A DNA stretch of 64,000 nt, taken from Piscibacillus sp052246295 (GTDB lineage: Bacteria; Bacillota; Bacilli; Bacillales; Alkalibacillaceae). The first letter of the stretch is position 1; each line of letters opens with the position of its first letter. Positions 34,275 through 43,276 of the stretch are shown here, one piece after another. A program made the translations under genes and the position numbers. The DNA is taken from assembly GCA_052246295.1 (NCBI GenBank), contig JBQQCO010000004.1; one strand, given 5' to 3'. The notes below the pieces were generated by a model. The model was not told where the DNA came from. It saw only the letters and a program-made list of their open reading frames with translations, and did not search any database.

Positions 34275-35705
34275 TTAACGTTTATCCAATTCTTCTACTA
34301 AAATCTTATTAACCATTGGCGGGTTGGCTTGCCCTTTAGTTTTCTTCATCACTTGACCAACTAAGAATTTAATGGCTCTGTCTTTACCATTTTTGTAGTC
34401 TGTAATCGACTGTTCGTTTTCATCTAAGACGCCAGTGATAATGTCGCGTAACTGACCTTCATCTGAGATTTGAACGAGACCTTTTTCCTTAACGATTTTC
34501 TCAGGATCTCCGCCATTTTTAAGAAGCTCTGTAATGACTTTTTTCGCAAGCTTAGATGATAGAGTACCTTTTTCAATTAGGTCGATCATTTTAGCTAGAC
34601 TTTCAGGTGTTAATGGTAAGTCATTAAGTTCAACTTGTTGCTTATTCATGTAACCTGAAATGTCACCCATTAGCCAGTTGGTCGTCTGTTTCGGATCTGC
34701 TCCTTGATCAATTGTTGCTTCAAAGAAATCGGACATTTCTTTTGTATTTGTTAAAACTTGAGCATCATAATCATCAAGTCCTAATTCATTAACGTAACGA
34801 TTACGTCGAGAGTCTGGAAGCTCTGGGATAGACTGACGAACGCGTTCTTTCCACTCTTCATCAATATAAAGAGGGACTAAGTCAGGTTCTGGGAAGTAAC
34901 GGTAATCATCCGAACCTTCCTTAACACGCATCAAGATTGTCTCTTTTGTTTTCTCATCATAACGTCTAGTTTCTTGTAAAATTTCGCCGCCTTGGCGTAG
35001 AACTTTTTCTTGACGTTTTTCTTCAAACTCAAGTCCTTGACGTACGAAGTTAAATGAGTTTAAGTTCTTAAGCTCCGTTTTTGTACCAAACTGTTCTTGT
35101 CCAATTGGACGAAGTGAAATGTTCGCGTCACAACGAAGTGACCCTTCCTGCATTTTCACATCTGATACACCTGTGAACTGTATGATATTGCGTAATTTTT
35201 CTAAATAAGCATATGCTTCTTCAGGTGTGCGCATATCCGGTTCAGAAACGATTTCGATTAGCGGTGTACCTTGACGGTTGTAGTCTACTAGTGAATAACC
35301 ATCGTCACCGTGTGTTAATTTACCTGCATCTTCTTCTAAATGAAGTCGAGTAATACCGATTCGTTTCTTCTCACCGTTAACTTCAATTTCAATCCAGCCG
35401 TTTTCACCGATTGGCTTATCAAACTGCGAAATTTGATAAGCTTTCGGGTTGTCTGGGTAGAAATAGTTTTTACGGTCAAACTTTGTATCTGTTGCGATTT
35501 CACAGTTAAGCGCCATCGCTGCACGCATTGCGTAATTAACCGCTTCTTCATTTAAGACTGGTAAAACTCCAGGGTACCCTAAGTCGATTGGGTTTACGTT
35601 AGAGTTCGGTTCATCACCGAAAGCGTTCGAGCTTGGGCTGAAGATTTTTGATTTCGTTTTTAATTCTACGTGTACTTCTAAACCGATTACTGATTCAAAA
35701 TTCAT
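34275..35705 (-). CDS. gatB: Asp-tRNA(Asn)/Glu-tRNA(Gln) amidotransferase subunit B
   Basis: A 476-residue GatB. The N-terminus FESVIGLEVHVELKTKSKIF starts the kinase domain, with LDYPGVLPVLN-type elements and GQARCDANISLRP-like LRCDANISLRP. The C-terminal GatB/YqeY domain ends in KKTKGQANPPMVNKIL. The enzyme phosphorylates Glu or Asp attached to tRNA(Gln) or tRNA(Asn) and transfers ammonia from GatA. Its ATG overlaps the gatA stop by one base, so the two are translationally coupled. Confidence 0.96.
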   Translation of the reverse strand: MNFESVIGLEVHVELKTKSKIFSPSSNAFGDEPNSNVNPIDLGYPGVLPVLNEEAVNYAMRAAMALNCEIATDTKFDRKNYFYPDNPKAYQISQFDKPIGENGWIEIEVNGEKKRIGITRLHLEEDAGKLTHGDDGYSLVDYNRQGTPLIEIVSEPDMRTPEEAYAYLEKLRNIIQFTGVSDVKMQEGSLRCDANISLRPIGQEQFGTKTELKNLNSFNFVRQGLEFEEKRQEKVLRQGGEILQETRRYDEKTKETILMRVKEGSDDYRYFPEPDLVPLYIDEEWKERVRQSIPELPDSRRNRYVNELGLDDYDAQVLTNTKEMSDFFEATIDQGADPKQTTNWLMGDISGYMNKQQVELNDLPLTPESLAKMIDLIEKGTLSSKLAKKVITELLKNGGDPEKIVKEKGLVQISDEGQLRDIITGVLDENEQSITDYKNGKDRAIKFLVGQVMKKTKGQANPPMVNKILVEELDKR

Positions 35706-37180
35706 TACTTGGCACCTCCAAGCTGTGGCTTTTCTTTATAGTATCCTGCTGCTTGTTCATACGCATGAGCCACTCGATAAACTGTGCTTTCATCGAAGTG
35801 CTTACCGATAATTTGTAGACCAATCGGCATGTTGTTATCTGGGTGGAATCCACATGGAACTGTGATTCCTGGGACACCCGCTAAATTAACGGGAATCGTC
35901 ATAATATCGTTTGCATACATCGTTAATGGATCATCAATTTTCTCGCCAACCTTAAAGGCTGTTGTTGGCGCAGTTGGTCCAATCACGACATCGTATTTTT
36001 CAAAAATTTGATCGAAGTCCTGCTTGATTAATGTACGTACTTGCTGAGCTTTTTTGTAATAAGCATCGTAATAACCAGAACTTAAAGCGAACGTTCCAAG
36101 CATGATACGACGTTTTACTTCATCGCCAAAGCCTTCGCTACGTGACATCTTGAACATGTCCATCATGTCTTTAGCGTTTTCTGAACGCTTACCATAGCGG
36201 ACGCCATCAAAACGAGCCAGGTTTGCTGATGCTTCAGATGAGGCAATCATGTAATACGTCGCAACAGCGTATTTTGAATGAGGAAGCGATACTTCTTCCC
36301 ATTCAGCACCCAACTCTTCTAATTGAGCAAGTGCTTTACGAACGCTGTCTTTAACTTTTTCATCGACACCTTCGCGGAAATATTCTTTTGGCACCGCAAT
36401 CTTAAGGCCTTTTACATCACCTGTTAAGGCATCGCTATATTTAGGAACATCAACATTGGCACTTGTTGAGTCCATTTGATCTTGACCCGCGATGACTTCT
36501 AAAATGCGCGCGTTGTCTTCAACCGTTCTTGTGATTGGTCCAATTTGATCAAGTGACGACGCAAAGGCCACTAAACCGAAACGTGACACACGTCCATATG
36601 TAGGCTTCATTCCAACAACACCACAGTAAGATGCTGGCTGACGAACCGAACCACCTGTATCAGACCCTAATGAGAATGGCACTTGGCCTGCTGCAACTGC
36701 AGCTGCCGAACCACCACTTGAACCACCTGGGACATAATCTGTATTCCATGGGTTACGCGTCTTTTTCATGCTCGAGTTTTCAGTTGATGACCCCATCGCG
36801 AATTCATCCATGTTTAATTTTCCAATATTAACAGACTTAGCGTCATTAAGTTTCTTGACCACTGTCGCGTCATATAGTGGGTCATCTAGGTTGGATAAAA
36901 TTTGACTCGCACAAGTCGTACGCAGTCCTTTTGTAACGATGTTATCTTTAATTCCAATCGGCATTCCGAATAACGGGAACGAATCAGCATCAACACCCGC
37001 TTCATCTAATGCCTTTGCACGATTTAGCGCCTCTTCTTCATTTAGAGTTAAAAACGCTTGAACGTCATCGTCCGTTTTACGAATTTGTTCGTAAGACTCT
37101 TTAACTAAATCCGTAACGGTGATTTCTTTATTAGCTAACTTTTCTTGTAGTTCTTTAATTGTGTAATCGAATAACGACAT
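35705..37180 (-). CDS. gatA: Asp-tRNA(Asn)/Glu-tRNA(Gln) amidotransferase subunit A
   Basis: A 491-residue amidase. The Ser-cisSer-Lys triad is clear: GMPIGIKDNIVTKGL with the Lys, VPGGSSGGSAAAVAAGQ with the middle Ser, and SLGSDTGGSVRQPA with the nucleophile. GatA releases ammonia from glutamine and passes it to GatB through a tunnel. Length matches B. subtilis GatA. It is 15 bp downstream of gatC and overlaps gatB by one base. The complex makes Gln-tRNA(Gln) in organisms lacking glutaminyl-tRNA synthetase. Confidence 0.97.
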   Translation of the reverse strand: MSLFDYTIKELQEKLANKEITVTDLVKESYEQIRKTDDDVQAFLTLNEEEALNRAKALDEAGVDADSFPLFGMPIGIKDNIVTKGLRTTCASQILSNLDDPLYDATVVKKLNDAKSVNIGKLNMDEFAMGSSTENSSMKKTRNPWNTDYVPGGSSGGSAAAVAAGQVPFSLGSDTGGSVRQPASYCGVVGMKPTYGRVSRFGLVAFASSLDQIGPITRTVEDNARILEVIAGQDQMDSTSANVDVPKYSDALTGDVKGLKIAVPKEYFREGVDEKVKDSVRKALAQLEELGAEWEEVSLPHSKYAVATYYMIASSEASANLARFDGVRYGKRSENAKDMMDMFKMSRSEGFGDEVKRRIMLGTFALSSGYYDAYYKKAQQVRTLIKQDFDQIFEKYDVVIGPTAPTTAFKVGEKIDDPLTMYANDIMTIPVNLAGVPGITVPCGFHPDNNMPIGLQIIGKHFDESTVYRVAHAYEQAAGYYKEKPQLGGAK

Positions 37181-37195
37181 CTGACCTTAACCTCC

Positions 37196-37486
37196 TTAAT
37201 CTAGGATCGATGGCACGCGGAACTGACCATCCTGTTGATCCGGAGCATTCTTAAGAGCATCTTCTTTTGAAATCCACTCTTTCGGCTCATCTTTACGTAA
37301 AACATTTTTCATATCTAAGACATGCGTCGTTGGCTCAACACCCTTTGTGTCGAGTTCATTTAACTGTTCACTGAAATCAATGATCGCACTAAGCTGCTCA
37401 CTGTACTTTTCAGCCTCTTCTTCGTTAATTGCCAGTCTCGCAAGGTTAGCTACGTGCTTGACCTGGTCTTTAGAGATTTTTGACAA
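37196..37486 (-). CDS. gatC: Asp-tRNA(Asn)/Glu-tRNA(Gln) amidotransferase subunit C
   Basis: A 96-residue GatC, which stabilises GatA and helps it bind GatB. It contains VKHVANLARLAINEEE and FSEQLNELDTKGVEPTTHVL, both hallmarks. The start codon is TTG, preceded by GGAGGTG at good spacing. It is the first gene of the gatCAB operon. A promoter of sigma-A type (TTGTCA, 16 bp, TATAGT) lies about 30-55 bp upstream. Confidence 0.95.
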   Translation of the reverse strand: MSKISKDQVKHVANLARLAINEEEAEKYSEQLSAIIDFSEQLNELDTKGVEPTTHVLDMKNVLRKDEPKEWISKEDALKNAPDQQDGQFRVPSILD

Positions 37487-37514
37487 TGTTCTGCACCTCC
37501 GTACAAATTAACTC

Positions 37515-37542
37515 ACTATAAAATAAACTCGTCGATTGACAA
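37515..37542 (-). promoter_or_regulatory. promoter of gatCAB
   Basis: On the minus strand, TTGTCA, a 16-bp spacer and TATAGT, 29 bp upstream of the gatC TTG start. Confidence 0.6.
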
Positions 37543-37734
37543 GCCTTTAGGCGAAGTCATAGACGTATTTGCTCTTATGTAGGTAGGTTAATTTTTTCAC
37601 TTCCCTACCTGCTAAATAATAGCAAATCATGACTTGCTGTGACAATCTTTTCCCCAATATCATTCTAACACTAAACGCGGATTAAATAACATGATTTGCT
37701 AATCTGAATGGGAATTTTATTTGACAAATTGTTG

Positions 37735-37945
37735 TGGTTTTGAACGTAACCCTTGGATTTATGAACGGGTGTTTCAAACTTATGAACGTATCTTTTAACT
37801 TTTTGAACGGCTTTCTCGATTTTTTGAACGTAACTTTTGGATTTATGAACGGCTCTTTAAATTTTTTGAACGTAACTTCCAAACTTATAAACGGCATTCG
37901 CAACATTATAAACGTAACCTTTACATTTATAAAACGGTTTGGAAA
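37735..37945 (+). repeat. 21-bp phased array, GAACG family, alternating units (copy 2)
   Basis: Ten units with cores at 37742, 37763, 37784, 37805, 37826, 37847, 37868, 37889, 37910 and 37932: nine steps, eight of exactly 21 bp and the last of 22. The cores alternate strictly between GAACGT(AAC) and GAACGG, so the higher-order repeat is 42 bp. The array sits between the tldE terminator and the gatC promoter. Related to the array at 552-710, where G-type units dominate. Confidence 0.95.
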
Positions 37946-37982
37946 AAACAATCCCCAACTCTAGTTGGGGATTGTTTTTTAT
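37946..37982 (-). terminator. terminator after tldE
   Basis: Stem ACAATCCCCAAC / GTTGGGGATTGT with a four-base loop and T-runs on both sides. Confidence 0.9.
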
Positions 37983-39325
37983 TCGCATGTGACTGCTAAT
38001 TGTTTCACCAGTAACGACGGAGCGGCTACACCATGCCCTTTAGCAAAATCTAAATCGTTTGCTATATCTTCAACATCTTTTAGTAAGTCAAAAAAGTTTC
38101 CGGCGATCGTGAGCTGATTGGTAGCTATTTTCACTTGCCCACCTTCAACCACGAATCCTTTCGCTGCGACCGAAAAGTCACCTGATATTTCATTGACACC
38201 TGAATGTAGACCTGACAGTTCAGTAATCATGACGCCATCGCCTAAGTCCTGCAGTAACTCATCAAGACTTTTTTTATCTGGCTCTATATAAAAGTTCGAC
38301 GGCTGCACGGTAAGGGCGTCCTTATAGGATTCACGAAATCCGTGTCCCGTTGACTCAACGGCATCTTTCTTAGCCGTCTTCAAGTTATGAAGTAGCGTTT
38401 TTAATTCACCTGACTCTACTAAGCTGAGTTTCTTAGATGCGACCCCTTCATCATCAAAGTTTCGGCCCATTAGAGCATCAGATGATTTCAGAGGGTCATC
38501 CAAGATACTAACTTTGGAGTTTGCGATTCGTTCACCGACTTTTTCACCTAAAAGTGACAATCCTTTCTGTACATTCTCTGCAGAAAAAATTGGCGTGAAT
38601 GCTTGAAGGATTGAAGAAGATGCATCATTCCGTAACACGACTGGGTACGTTTTATTAACAATTTTCTCTGTTTTTAAATAAGATAACGCTTCATTTACCA
38701 TTTTCTCAGCTATAGCCTTGGCTCTCTCTAAAGACAGATCCTTCAAATATTCATTGTGAGAACCCGTCTTCGTGACCTCGCCCTCCTTAACAATCACAGC
38801 TCCACCAAAGATTAAATGACTCTTAGCTTCATTTAACTCTAGCCCTTTACTGTTAAACAAGGCTTTCTCACGCTTTTCTTTAAACGCTGCTATATAGTAC
38901 GTTCTCGTTACTCGTGGGTCTACAGCATACACTTGCTTCTCGGCCTCTTTAGCAAATTCTACAATCTCATCATTATCTACATTTACCATGTCATCTTCAA
39001 AATTCTCATCTGGATATGACGAGCTACCTTCAAAGATAGGTGAAAAGTCCTTTTCCTCAATGATTCTCGCATTTTCTTTAGCACTGTCTAGTAAAAATTC
39101 TACCGACGTTTCATCGAGCTTTTCACTGTACGCATAGCCCATTCGCCCATCGTAAAATCCTCTAAAAGATACGCCAGCTTCTTCAGACATCGTATATTCA
39201 TCGACTTCACCTTGGTCGATCATACAAACAAAGCTTTCAGACTTCTGATAAAACAACTCATAATCTGTAAAACCGAATTTACTAGCTTTTGAGAATAATT
39301 GGTTTTTAAACTCATGAATATTCAT
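37979..39325 (-). CDS. metalloprotease-related protein TldE/PmbA
   Basis: A 448-residue member of the TldD/PmbA family, lacking the HExxxH motif, as expected for the TldE (PmbA) subunit. Typical segments are DQGEVDEYTMSEEAGVSFR, NSKGLELNEAK and GVNEISGDFSVAAKGF near the end. TldD and TldE form a heteromer that cleaves unfolded peptides, for example trimming microcin precursors; the role in Bacillaceae is not clear. It starts one base after the stop of the TldD gene, so the pair is one operon, followed by a strong terminator. Confidence 0.9.
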   Translation of the reverse strand: MNIHEFKNQLFSKASKFGFTDYELFYQKSESFVCMIDQGEVDEYTMSEEAGVSFRGFYDGRMGYAYSEKLDETSVEFLLDSAKENARIIEEKDFSPIFEGSSSYPDENFEDDMVNVDNDEIVEFAKEAEKQVYAVDPRVTRTYYIAAFKEKREKALFNSKGLELNEAKSHLIFGGAVIVKEGEVTKTGSHNEYLKDLSLERAKAIAEKMVNEALSYLKTEKIVNKTYPVVLRNDASSSILQAFTPIFSAENVQKGLSLLGEKVGERIANSKVSILDDPLKSSDALMGRNFDDEGVASKKLSLVESGELKTLLHNLKTAKKDAVESTGHGFRESYKDALTVQPSNFYIEPDKKSLDELLQDLGDGVMITELSGLHSGVNEISGDFSVAAKGFVVEGGQVKIATNQLTIAGNFFDLLKDVEDIANDLDFAKGHGVAAPSLLVKQLAVTCE

Positions 39326-40720
39326 CTACGCTTCCCCCTTTGTTCCACCGACTGTAAGTTCACTCACTCTTAACGTCGGCTGACCAACGTTGACCGGGAT
39401 AGACCCTGAAGATGCGCCACACATTCCAGCTCCATGACCAAGATTATTCCCGACCATATCAACTTTTTTAAGCGTATCAGCACCATTTCCAATTAACGTT
39501 GCACCGCGTACTGGGCGATCGATTTTTCCATCCTTAATTAAGTAAGCTTCTTCAGCTGCAAAATTATAATCACCAGTGGCTGGATTCACTTGCCCACCTC
39601 CCATGTACTTGGTGAAAATTCCATACTCCGTATTTGAAATAATCTCCTCACGAGTGGATTCGCCTGGCGCGATAAACGTATTCGTCATTCTCGACGTTGG
39701 GGCAAAACGGTACGACTCGCGACGGCTTGATCCCGTCACATCTTGATCCATGATTCTAGCATTTAATTTATCTACTAAATAACCTTTTAAAACGCCGTCC
39801 TCAATTAGCACGTTACGCTTCGCAGGTTCACCCTCATCATCGATATTAATCGAGCCCCACTCATTTTGTAGCGTTCCATCGTCAATATACGTCACTAAAT
39901 CAGAAGCGACTTTTTCACCAACTTTATTAGAAAAAATAGATTTATTTTTCGCAACGGCCGTTGCCTCTAAACCATGACCACACGCCTCATGGAAGATGAC
40001 ACCGCCAAATTTTTGATCAATAACCACTGGAAAATTTCCACTCGGACACGGATCAGCTCCTAAATTCGTTACCGCAATTCGAGACGCTTCATTGCCGTAA
40101 AAATCAGCATTCAAGTTTTCTAGGTGCTCTAATCCACTTAAAGCACCCGAGTTCATATAACCTGTTTCCATACGACTGCCATTAGACGCAACCGATTGGA
40201 CGGTAAGAATGTTCCTCACGCGTTGGTCCTCTACAAATGTTCCTTCAGAATTCGCGATTAAGACGTTCTGCTCTTCATCTTTTAATCGAATCCGAACTTG
40301 TGAAATGGATTCATTATATCGAGTGGCCGCTTCATGAACTTTTCTCAATACGTTCACTTTGCGTGTTTTATCAACCGTTTGTGGCATTTCGATGACCGGG
40401 TGAAGCACGTTAGCTTGTTGGAGTTCCAATTCTGGTAATGTAAGTTTTGATTCACCCTGAATTGTTTGCGCCACCTTTTTCGCTGCTTTCAACAATCCTT
40501 CCTTGGTAAAATCTGTTGTGTATGTATACGTGCTTTGTATTCCTTTAAACACACGAATGCCAACACCGAAGTCTCGACCAGATAAACTATTTTCGACTAA
40601 CCCACCTTGTAAGGATAAATTATTCGTTAACCGATCTTCGACGAAAATTTCTGCAAAATCCCCACCAGTACTTAACGCTTCATTCAGGACATCTTGCACG
40701 ATTGCTTTATTTAGCATCAA
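39326..40720 (-). CDS. tldD: metalloprotease TldD
   Basis: A 464-residue TldD with the zinc motif GGVIFHEACGHGLEA, pattern HExxxH, at about the middle of the protein. C-terminal markers YLVDKLNARIMDQDVTGSSR and MGGGQVNPATGDYNFAAEE are family typical, as is the near-terminal GMCGASSGSIPVNVGQP. It is the catalytic partner of TldE. An upstream start close by is possible, but the ATG at 40720 follows AAGGGGGA on the minus strand. Confidence 0.93.
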   Translation of the reverse strand: MMLNKAIVQDVLNEALSTGGDFAEIFVEDRLTNNLSLQGGLVENSLSGRDFGVGIRVFKGIQSTYTYTTDFTKEGLLKAAKKVAQTIQGESKLTLPELELQQANVLHPVIEMPQTVDKTRKVNVLRKVHEAATRYNESISQVRIRLKDEEQNVLIANSEGTFVEDQRVRNILTVQSVASNGSRMETGYMNSGALSGLEHLENLNADFYGNEASRIAVTNLGADPCPSGNFPVVIDQKFGGVIFHEACGHGLEATAVAKNKSIFSNKVGEKVASDLVTYIDDGTLQNEWGSINIDDEGEPAKRNVLIEDGVLKGYLVDKLNARIMDQDVTGSSRRESYRFAPTSRMTNTFIAPGESTREEIISNTEYGIFTKYMGGGQVNPATGDYNFAAEEAYLIKDGKIDRPVRGATLIGNGADTLKKVDMVGNNLGHGAGMCGASSGSIPVNVGQPTLRVSELTVGGTKGEA

Positions 40721-40927
40721 CCTTCCCCCTTTTTACCAACTACAGCCATTATAACTTAATTTTCCAAAAAATCCGCCCCTTTCAAGTTGGAAAACCTCTC
40801 AGTCTAGGGACGGAATTTTACTGAATACTATAATTTCTTATAAAAATTCTGTCACTTTTAACACAACGACTCAATTTTGTTTTATAATACTTAGTAATCC
40901 GAAATAATTTTATGGGGAGGAACCAAG

Positions 40928-42742
40928 ATGGCCAAAACTAGATTACAGCGTCATGAAGTACCTGTTGAACAAACATGGAAGTTAGATGATTTATTTCAAA
41001 CGACTGAGGAGTGGGAGCAAGCTTTAAAAGACATTGAGAACTCTGTTCCAAGTGTGACTCAATACAAAGGCAAGCTTCACGAGGGACCTGAAGTTCTTTA
41101 CAATTGTTTAGAAGCACAAACTGCTTTACAAGAAAAAGTCATTCCAGTTGCAACGTATGCCAACCTTCGTTCATCTGAAGACGGCACAAATCCTGATAAT
41201 CAAGCAAACTCAGGAAAAGTCGCATCAACTTTAGCACAAGTTGGAGCTGCCCTTTCGTTTGTCGATTCTGAGATTCTAGCATTACCAGAGGGTACAGTGG
41301 AAAAATACCTTGAAGAAAACGATGATTTAAAAGTTTACGAGAACCTATTAAAAGATCTACTCAAATATAAGCCTTATACGTTAGCACCTGAAACCGAAGA
41401 AGTGCTAGCATCCCTAACTGAAGTGCACGGTGCGCCGTATACGATCTATCAGCGAAGCAAATCATCTGATATGCAGTTTGATGATTTCGAAGCAAACGGC
41501 GATACGTACCAGAACTCATTCGCTTTATTCGAAGATGAGTACGAGCTTTCACCTGATACGAATGTGCGACGCAACGCCTATGTTTCTTTCGTTAACACGC
41601 TTAAACAATATCAAAATACGTATGCAGCAACATACGCAACGGAAGTTAAGAAACAAGTTCAGTTAGCTAAAGTGCGCGGTTATGACAACGTCACTCAAAT
41701 GTTACTTCAACCACAAAAAGTGACCGAAGAAATGTACCATAATCAGCTTGATGTCATTCAAAAAGAATTAGCACCACACATGCGCAAGTATGCGAAATTG
41801 AAAAAAGAAGTCCTAGGCTTAGATAAAATGACATTTGCGGACTTAAAAGCACCACTTGATCCGGAATTTAACCCAACCACGACTTATGAAGAGGTTAGCG
41901 AGACGATTTTAGAAGCATTATCCGTCATGGGCACTGAATACACGGAGATTATGAAAAAAGGGTTAACGGAACGCTGGGTAGACTACGCTGATAATGTTGG
42001 GAAATCAACCGGCGCATTCTGTGCAAGCCCATACGGTTCTCACCCATACATTCTATTGACATGGACAGGTGCGATGCGTGGTGGCTTTATTTTGGCACAC
42101 GAATTAGGCCATGCAGGTCACTTCTACTTAGCTAACAAAAACCAGCGCGTCTTCAACACACGTCCATCAACTTACTTTGTGGAAGCACCATCGACAATGA
42201 ATGAGATGCTACTGGCAGACCATTTACTCGAACAACATAAAGACGACAATCGCATGCGCCGTTGGGTGATTTTACAATTACTCGGCACATACTATCATAA
42301 CTTTGTCACTCACCTATTAGAAGGTGAGTTCCAACGCCGCGTTTACGACTTAGCTGAACAAGGCGTCCCTTTAACAGCTAACGTTCTGAAACAACAAAAA
42401 CGCGAAGCCCTTGAAAACTTCTGGGGCGATGCAGTCGAACTAGATGAAGGTGCTGAGCTAACATGGATGCGCCAGCCGCATTACTACATGGGACTATACC
42501 CATACACTTATTCAGCAGGCCTAACCGCGTCAACACTCGTCTCGCAAAAGATTAAGGAAGAAGGCCAACCCGTTATAGATCGTTGGTTAGAAGTCTTAAA
42601 AGCAGGCGGAACGAAAACACCTCAAGAACTCATGGAGTATGCAGGCGTTGACATGACGTCTCCTGAACCCATCAAAAAAGCTGTCGATCACGTCGGTTCA
42701 CTCGTTGATGATCTCGTCAACAGTTTTGAGACAGCTAAATAA
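40928..42742 (+). CDS. pepF: oligoendopeptidase F
   Basis: A 604-residue M3 zinc peptidase. The motif LAHELGHAGHFYLAN carries HExxH, with the first His at about residue 391; the third ligand, Glu, is 25 residues on in FVEAPSTMNEML. Length is typical of PepF (about 600). The protein has no signal peptide and degrades peptides of 7-17 residues in the cytoplasm. GGGAGGA precedes the ATG. A terminator and a phased array follow. Confidence 0.95.
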   Translation: MAKTRLQRHEVPVEQTWKLDDLFQTTEEWEQALKDIENSVPSVTQYKGKLHEGPEVLYNCLEAQTALQEKVIPVATYANLRSSEDGTNPDNQANSGKVASTLAQVGAALSFVDSEILALPEGTVEKYLEENDDLKVYENLLKDLLKYKPYTLAPETEEVLASLTEVHGAPYTIYQRSKSSDMQFDDFEANGDTYQNSFALFEDEYELSPDTNVRRNAYVSFVNTLKQYQNTYAATYATEVKKQVQLAKVRGYDNVTQMLLQPQKVTEEMYHNQLDVIQKELAPHMRKYAKLKKEVLGLDKMTFADLKAPLDPEFNPTTTYEEVSETILEALSVMGTEYTEIMKKGLTERWVDYADNVGKSTGAFCASPYGSHPYILLTWTGAMRGGFILAHELGHAGHFYLANKNQRVFNTRPSTYFVEAPSTMNEMLLADHLLEQHKDDNRMRRWVILQLLGTYYHNFVTHLLEGEFQRRVYDLAEQGVPLTANVLKQQKREALENFWGDAVELDEGAELTWMRQPHYYMGLYPYTYSAGLTASTLVSQKIKEEGQPVIDRWLEVLKAGGTKTPQELMEYAGVDMTSPEPIKKAVDHVGSLVDDLVNSFETAK

Positions 42743-42752
42743 TAGGTTATTG

Positions 42753-42781
42753 GGTGTCCCAAGTTTGGGGCACCTTTTTAT
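42753..42781 (+). terminator. terminator after pepF
   Basis: Stem GGTGTCCC / GGGGCACC with a six-base loop and a T-run. Confidence 0.8.
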
Positions 42782-42945
42782 TATCTAATTTTAGGATTTA
42801 TTATCTTAAATCCGGAGTTTATTATCTATTTTTTAATTTTATTATCTAAAATTGGGAGTTTATTATCTAATTTCAAGTTTTATTATCTAAAACGAGTGGT
42901 TTATTATCTAATTTTGAATTTTATTATCTATTTTTAACAATAGAG
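42778..42945 (+). repeat. 20/21-bp phased array, TATTATCTAA family
   Basis: Eight ATCT cores at 42783, 42803, 42824, 42844, 42865, 42885, 42906 and 42926: steps of 20, 21, 20, 21, 20, 21, 20, a strictly alternating pattern with a mean of 20.4 bp. Units read TTTATTATCTAA plus A/T-rich spacer. It begins in the T-run of the pepF terminator and ends at the -35 hexamer of the next promoter. Confidence 0.93.
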
Positions 42946-42962
42946 TCTTTTTGACGTATAAT
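42934..42962 (+). promoter_or_regulatory. promoter of the ATP-grasp operon
   Basis: TTAACA, 17-bp spacer, TATAAT. The -35 hexamer lies in the tail of the last array unit. Confidence 0.65.
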
Positions 42963-42995
42963 AGTCATCAATAGTGATTGTTGGGGGGCTAGCAC

Positions 42996-43276
42996 TTGGA
43001 ATTAAATCTAAATGAGGTTTCCTTTTCATTATTTTAGGACGTGAGGACCTCATTCAAGCTATAATAACGTCTTTAAAGGACTACCCTTCCGTCAAAGTAG
43101 ATGACACGTTCACTGGTAGTTATCCATATACAGTGTAGGCGATTATCTCGAATCACGCGCACATACCAACGATTCAAATTGAAATCAATTGGAACATTAT
43201 CGATACATTTGAGAAGACACATGTGCTTATCAATCACATGGTTCTAGCATGTCAAAAGTTGGAGGAAATGTTATGA
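42996..43276 (+). pseudogene. remnant of the first gene of the ATP-grasp operon
   Basis: A TTG start (42996, after GGGGGG) opens MELNLNEVSFSLF and stops. A second frame continues IILGREDLIQAIITSLKDY, then YPYTV, an in-frame TAG, AIISNHARIPTIQIEIN and on to a TGA that overlaps the ATG of the next gene (ATGA). So one gene of about 90 residues appears broken by a frameshift and a stop. The family is not recognised. The four-base overlap shows it was once translationally coupled to the ligase genes. Confidence 0.6.

Noticed and set aside
37682..37964. Two ORFs on opposite strands across the 37.8-kb array
   Set aside because: Both frames are open because of the 21-bp period; neither has a ribosome site at a sensible distance.
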